From positions 62,001-126,000 of the forward strand of contig QXWR01000004.1 in assembly GCA_009911065.1 (NCBI GenBank): a stretch of 64,000 bases of DNA, given 5' to 3'. The notes under the pieces are model-generated. The model was not told the DNA's origin. It was given only the letters and a program-made list of their open reading frames with translations, and made no database searches. The DNA is from Clostridiaceae bacterium. GTDB taxonomy: Bacteria; Bacillota; Clostridia; Lachnospirales; Lachnospiraceae. Positions 62,374 to 64,000 of the stretch are shown one piece after another; position 1 is the stretch's first letter, and every line of letters starts with the position of its first letter. The position numbers were made by a program, and so were the translations under genes.

Positions 62374-62530
62374 CGGATCGGTATGCCACTCTGTTAGAAA
62401 ATGGATAAAATGGAAAAGAATGATTGATTTTATCTGGTAATGAGATTATAATATTTGGCAATACGGGATATTTCTTTCCTGCGCAAAAGCATAAAATACA
62501 GATGGGGAGACCAGAATGGAGGCAGTTATT

Positions 62531-63556
62531 ATGGAAAAGAAGAATCTGGATTGGAGCAACATGGGCTTTACTTATAGGGCCACAGACCAGCGTTATGTGG
62601 CAAATTATAAGGACGGCAAGTGGGGAGAGGGGAAACTGACCTCGGATGCCACAGTCGTACTGAATGAATGTGCAGGTATTTTGCAGTATTGTCAGGAGTG
62701 TTTTGAAGGACTTAAGGCTTATACCACAGCAGATGGAAGTATTGTTACGTTCCGTCCAGATTTGAATGCAGAGCGGATGATGAGTTCTGCTGCATGGCTG
62801 GAGATGCCTGCTTTTCCAAAAGAGAGGTTTTTGGAAGCAGTGGACCAGGTGGTTGCGGCCAATGAAGCGTGGGTGCCGCCTTATGGCAGCGGCGCTACGT
62901 TGTATCTGCGTCCTTATATGTTTGCATCCGGACCAGTTATTGGCGTGAAGCCTTCGGACGAATATCAGTTCCGCCTGTTTGGCACCCCCGTAGGTCCCTA
63001 CTTTAAGGGCGGAGTAAAACCTTTAACTCTTTGTGTCAGTGATTTTGACCGAGCAGCTCCACATGGCACAGGCCATATAAAGGCAGGACTTAACTATGCC
63101 ATGAGCCTTCATGCCTCTGCGATGGCTCATTTTGCCGGCTATGATGAAAATTTGTTTCCAGATTCTGCCACCCGGACCTATGTGGAGGAAACCGGCGGAG
63201 CCAATTTCCTGTTTGTGACAAAGGACCATGAGGTGGTTACGCCAAAGTCCAATTCCATACTGCCATCCATTACCCGCCGGTCTCTTATGTATGTGGCAGA
63301 GCATTATTTGGGCCTGAAGGTGACAGAGAGACCGGTAAAGATTTCAGAGCTGGGAGAGTTTGCAGAGTGTGGGCTGTGCGGCACAGCTGCGGTGATTTCT
63401 CCGGTTGGAAAGATTGTGGACCATGGAAAAGAAATCTGTTTTGCCAGTGGAATGGAGGAGATGGGAGAGATTACCAGGAAGCTTTACGACACGCTCACTG
63501 GAATCCAGATGGGTACTGTAGAGGCGCCAAAAGGGTGGATTCGGAAGATTCTGTAA
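62531..63556 (+). CDS. ilvE: Branched-chain amino acid aminotransferase
   Basis: A 341-residue fold-type IV PLP enzyme for the last step of Val, Ile and Leu synthesis. It has MEKKNLDWSNMGFTYRATDQRYVANYKDGKWGEG, ILQYCQECFEGLKAY, RPYMFASGP and the PLP-lysine region HGTGHIKAGLNYAMSLHASAMA. The C-terminal family motifs are VEETGGANFLFVTKDHEVVTPKSNSILPSITRRS and ELGEFAECGLCGTAAVISPVGKI. ATG 62531 follows GGAGG at a good distance. An in-frame ATG at 62516 behind GGGGAG is a possible alternative. It sits between smpB and ssrA, so it interrupts the trans-translation genes. Confidence 0.95.
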   Translation: MEKKNLDWSNMGFTYRATDQRYVANYKDGKWGEGKLTSDATVVLNECAGILQYCQECFEGLKAYTTADGSIVTFRPDLNAERMMSSAAWLEMPAFPKERFLEAVDQVVAANEAWVPPYGSGATLYLRPYMFASGPVIGVKPSDEYQFRLFGTPVGPYFKGGVKPLTLCVSDFDRAAPHGTGHIKAGLNYAMSLHASAMAHFAGYDENLFPDSATRTYVEETGGANFLFVTKDHEVVTPKSNSILPSITRRSLMYVAEHYLGLKVTERPVKISELGEFAECGLCGTAAVISPVGKIVDHGKEICFASGMEEMGEITRKLYDTLTGIQMGTVEAPKGWIRKIL

Positions 63557-63630
63557 CATGGTCTCTTACGATTTCTTTTTTCTGAGTGGGGACAGGGAGA
63601 GAAGAAGGGATTTTGGATGAATGGTAGCTG

Positions 63631-63659
63631 TTGACAAGGAACTGCTTTTGTGATATAGT
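63631..63659 (+). promoter_or_regulatory. ssrA promoter
   Basis: Consensus TTGACA (63631-63636) and TATAGT (63654-63659) have a 17-base spacer. An 8-bp hairpin GTTCACCG/CGGTGAAC (63663-63687) lies between it and the mature 5' end. Confidence 0.8.
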
Positions 63660-63693
63660 AAAGTTCACCGAATGGATCACGGTGAACCAGTCA

Positions 63694-64000
63694 GGGGTTG
63701 TACTGGTTTCGACGGGGATCATGCAGCTGGTGAAGCTATCCGCATGCGGTGCGTGAAACGGCAAAATTAAAATTAAACGCTGAAGATAATTTAGCATACG
63801 CAGCTTAATGCTGCTGTCAGCCTTAATGCACTCACACATTAAGAATCTGGCATCGATCTTGTGAGAAACGACGTATATTAAGCTTTGCGTATACGGGCGT
63901 AACATGAAGCTACTAAAGCCATAAGGGTGCTTGTTTTCGTATGGTGGAGGGAATGTGAAAGAACAAGATATGATAGTAGAAGAACAGGGAATTGGTTTTC
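63694..64000 (+). ncRNA. ssrA: Transfer-messenger RNA (3' end outside window)
   Basis: The 5' end GGGGTTGTACTGGTTTCGACG is the tmRNA tRNA-like start and is followed by the typical early helix. The tag reading frame resumes at GCT 63779 and reads A-E-D-N-L-A-Y-A-A before TAA at 63806-63808; the -LAYAA end is a normal degradation signal. About 307 bases are visible; the rest, with the T arm and acceptor end, lies beyond the window. It works with SmpB and RNase R, both encoded just upstream, to rescue stalled ribosomes. Confidence 0.95.

Overview
The window reads as a chromosomal segment of a low-to-mid GC Gram-positive anaerobe of the class Clostridia, most likely a Lachnospiraceae member. Grounds for this are a pheST operon under a T-box leader, strong AGGAGG-type ribosome binding sites, rubrerythrin, an AGCS amino-acid symporter, a DUF6062-like protein, QueH-type queuosine synthesis, and tmRNA and SmpB close together. 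It is mostly core and household genes with a few accessory islands. No rRNA, ordinary tRNA, CRISPR array, prophage or insertion sequence is visible.

Left edge (1-3.4 kb): a truncated WYL-domain regulator on the minus strand, a divergent non-coding stretch with a tRNA-like RNA (D-like arm, anticodon-like arm, canonical T arm), then a slipin/SPFH protein. This resembles loci around bacterial Ro60 and RtcB RNA repair with their tRNA-mimicking Y RNAs, and is the best candidate for an unusual system here. 3.4-17.9 kb is housekeeping: exonuclease III, an orphan carB, a polysaccharide deacetylase, a D,D-carboxypeptidase, rubrerythrin, a HAD phosphatase, a metallophosphoesterase, PcrA helicase and an rRNA uracil methyltransferase. 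A structured leader precedes the HAD gene.

17.9-27 kb is accessory in flavour: a KilA-N protein whose gene carries a 32-bp perfect palindrome, a nitrilase-family hydrolase, and a minus-strand group holding a DUF4349 lipoprotein, an exosortase (K-like) and a VIT/vWA surface protein with a PEP-CTERM-like tail that is its probable dedicated substrate. TcdA, an IscR-like Rrf2 regulator and an alanine/glycine symporter follow. 27-38.9 kb returns to core genes: nadE, an RNA methyltransferase, a TauE/SafE protein, an NfeD-stomatin pair, argF, birA, mutY, a lipid kinase, rpoD, queH and HPr.

38.9-49.4 kb is an alpha-galactoside utilisation locus: two GH36 alpha-galactosidases, an ABC importer (binding protein and two permeases), a YesL-type membrane protein and two AraC regulators. 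The divergent control region has a phased direct repeat. 49.5-64 kb holds a fused C_GCAxxG_C_C-GGDEF-EAL protein, a monofunctional peptidoglycan transglycosylase, nagB, T-box-pheST, a small Cys/Arg-rich ORF, enolase behind a hairpin that buries its Shine-Dalgarno, secG, rnr, smpB, ilvE and the start of ssrA (tmRNA). RNase R, SmpB and tmRNA form a trans-translation and RNA quality-control block.

All calls come from reading the sequence and recalling protein families. No database search or folding program was run.
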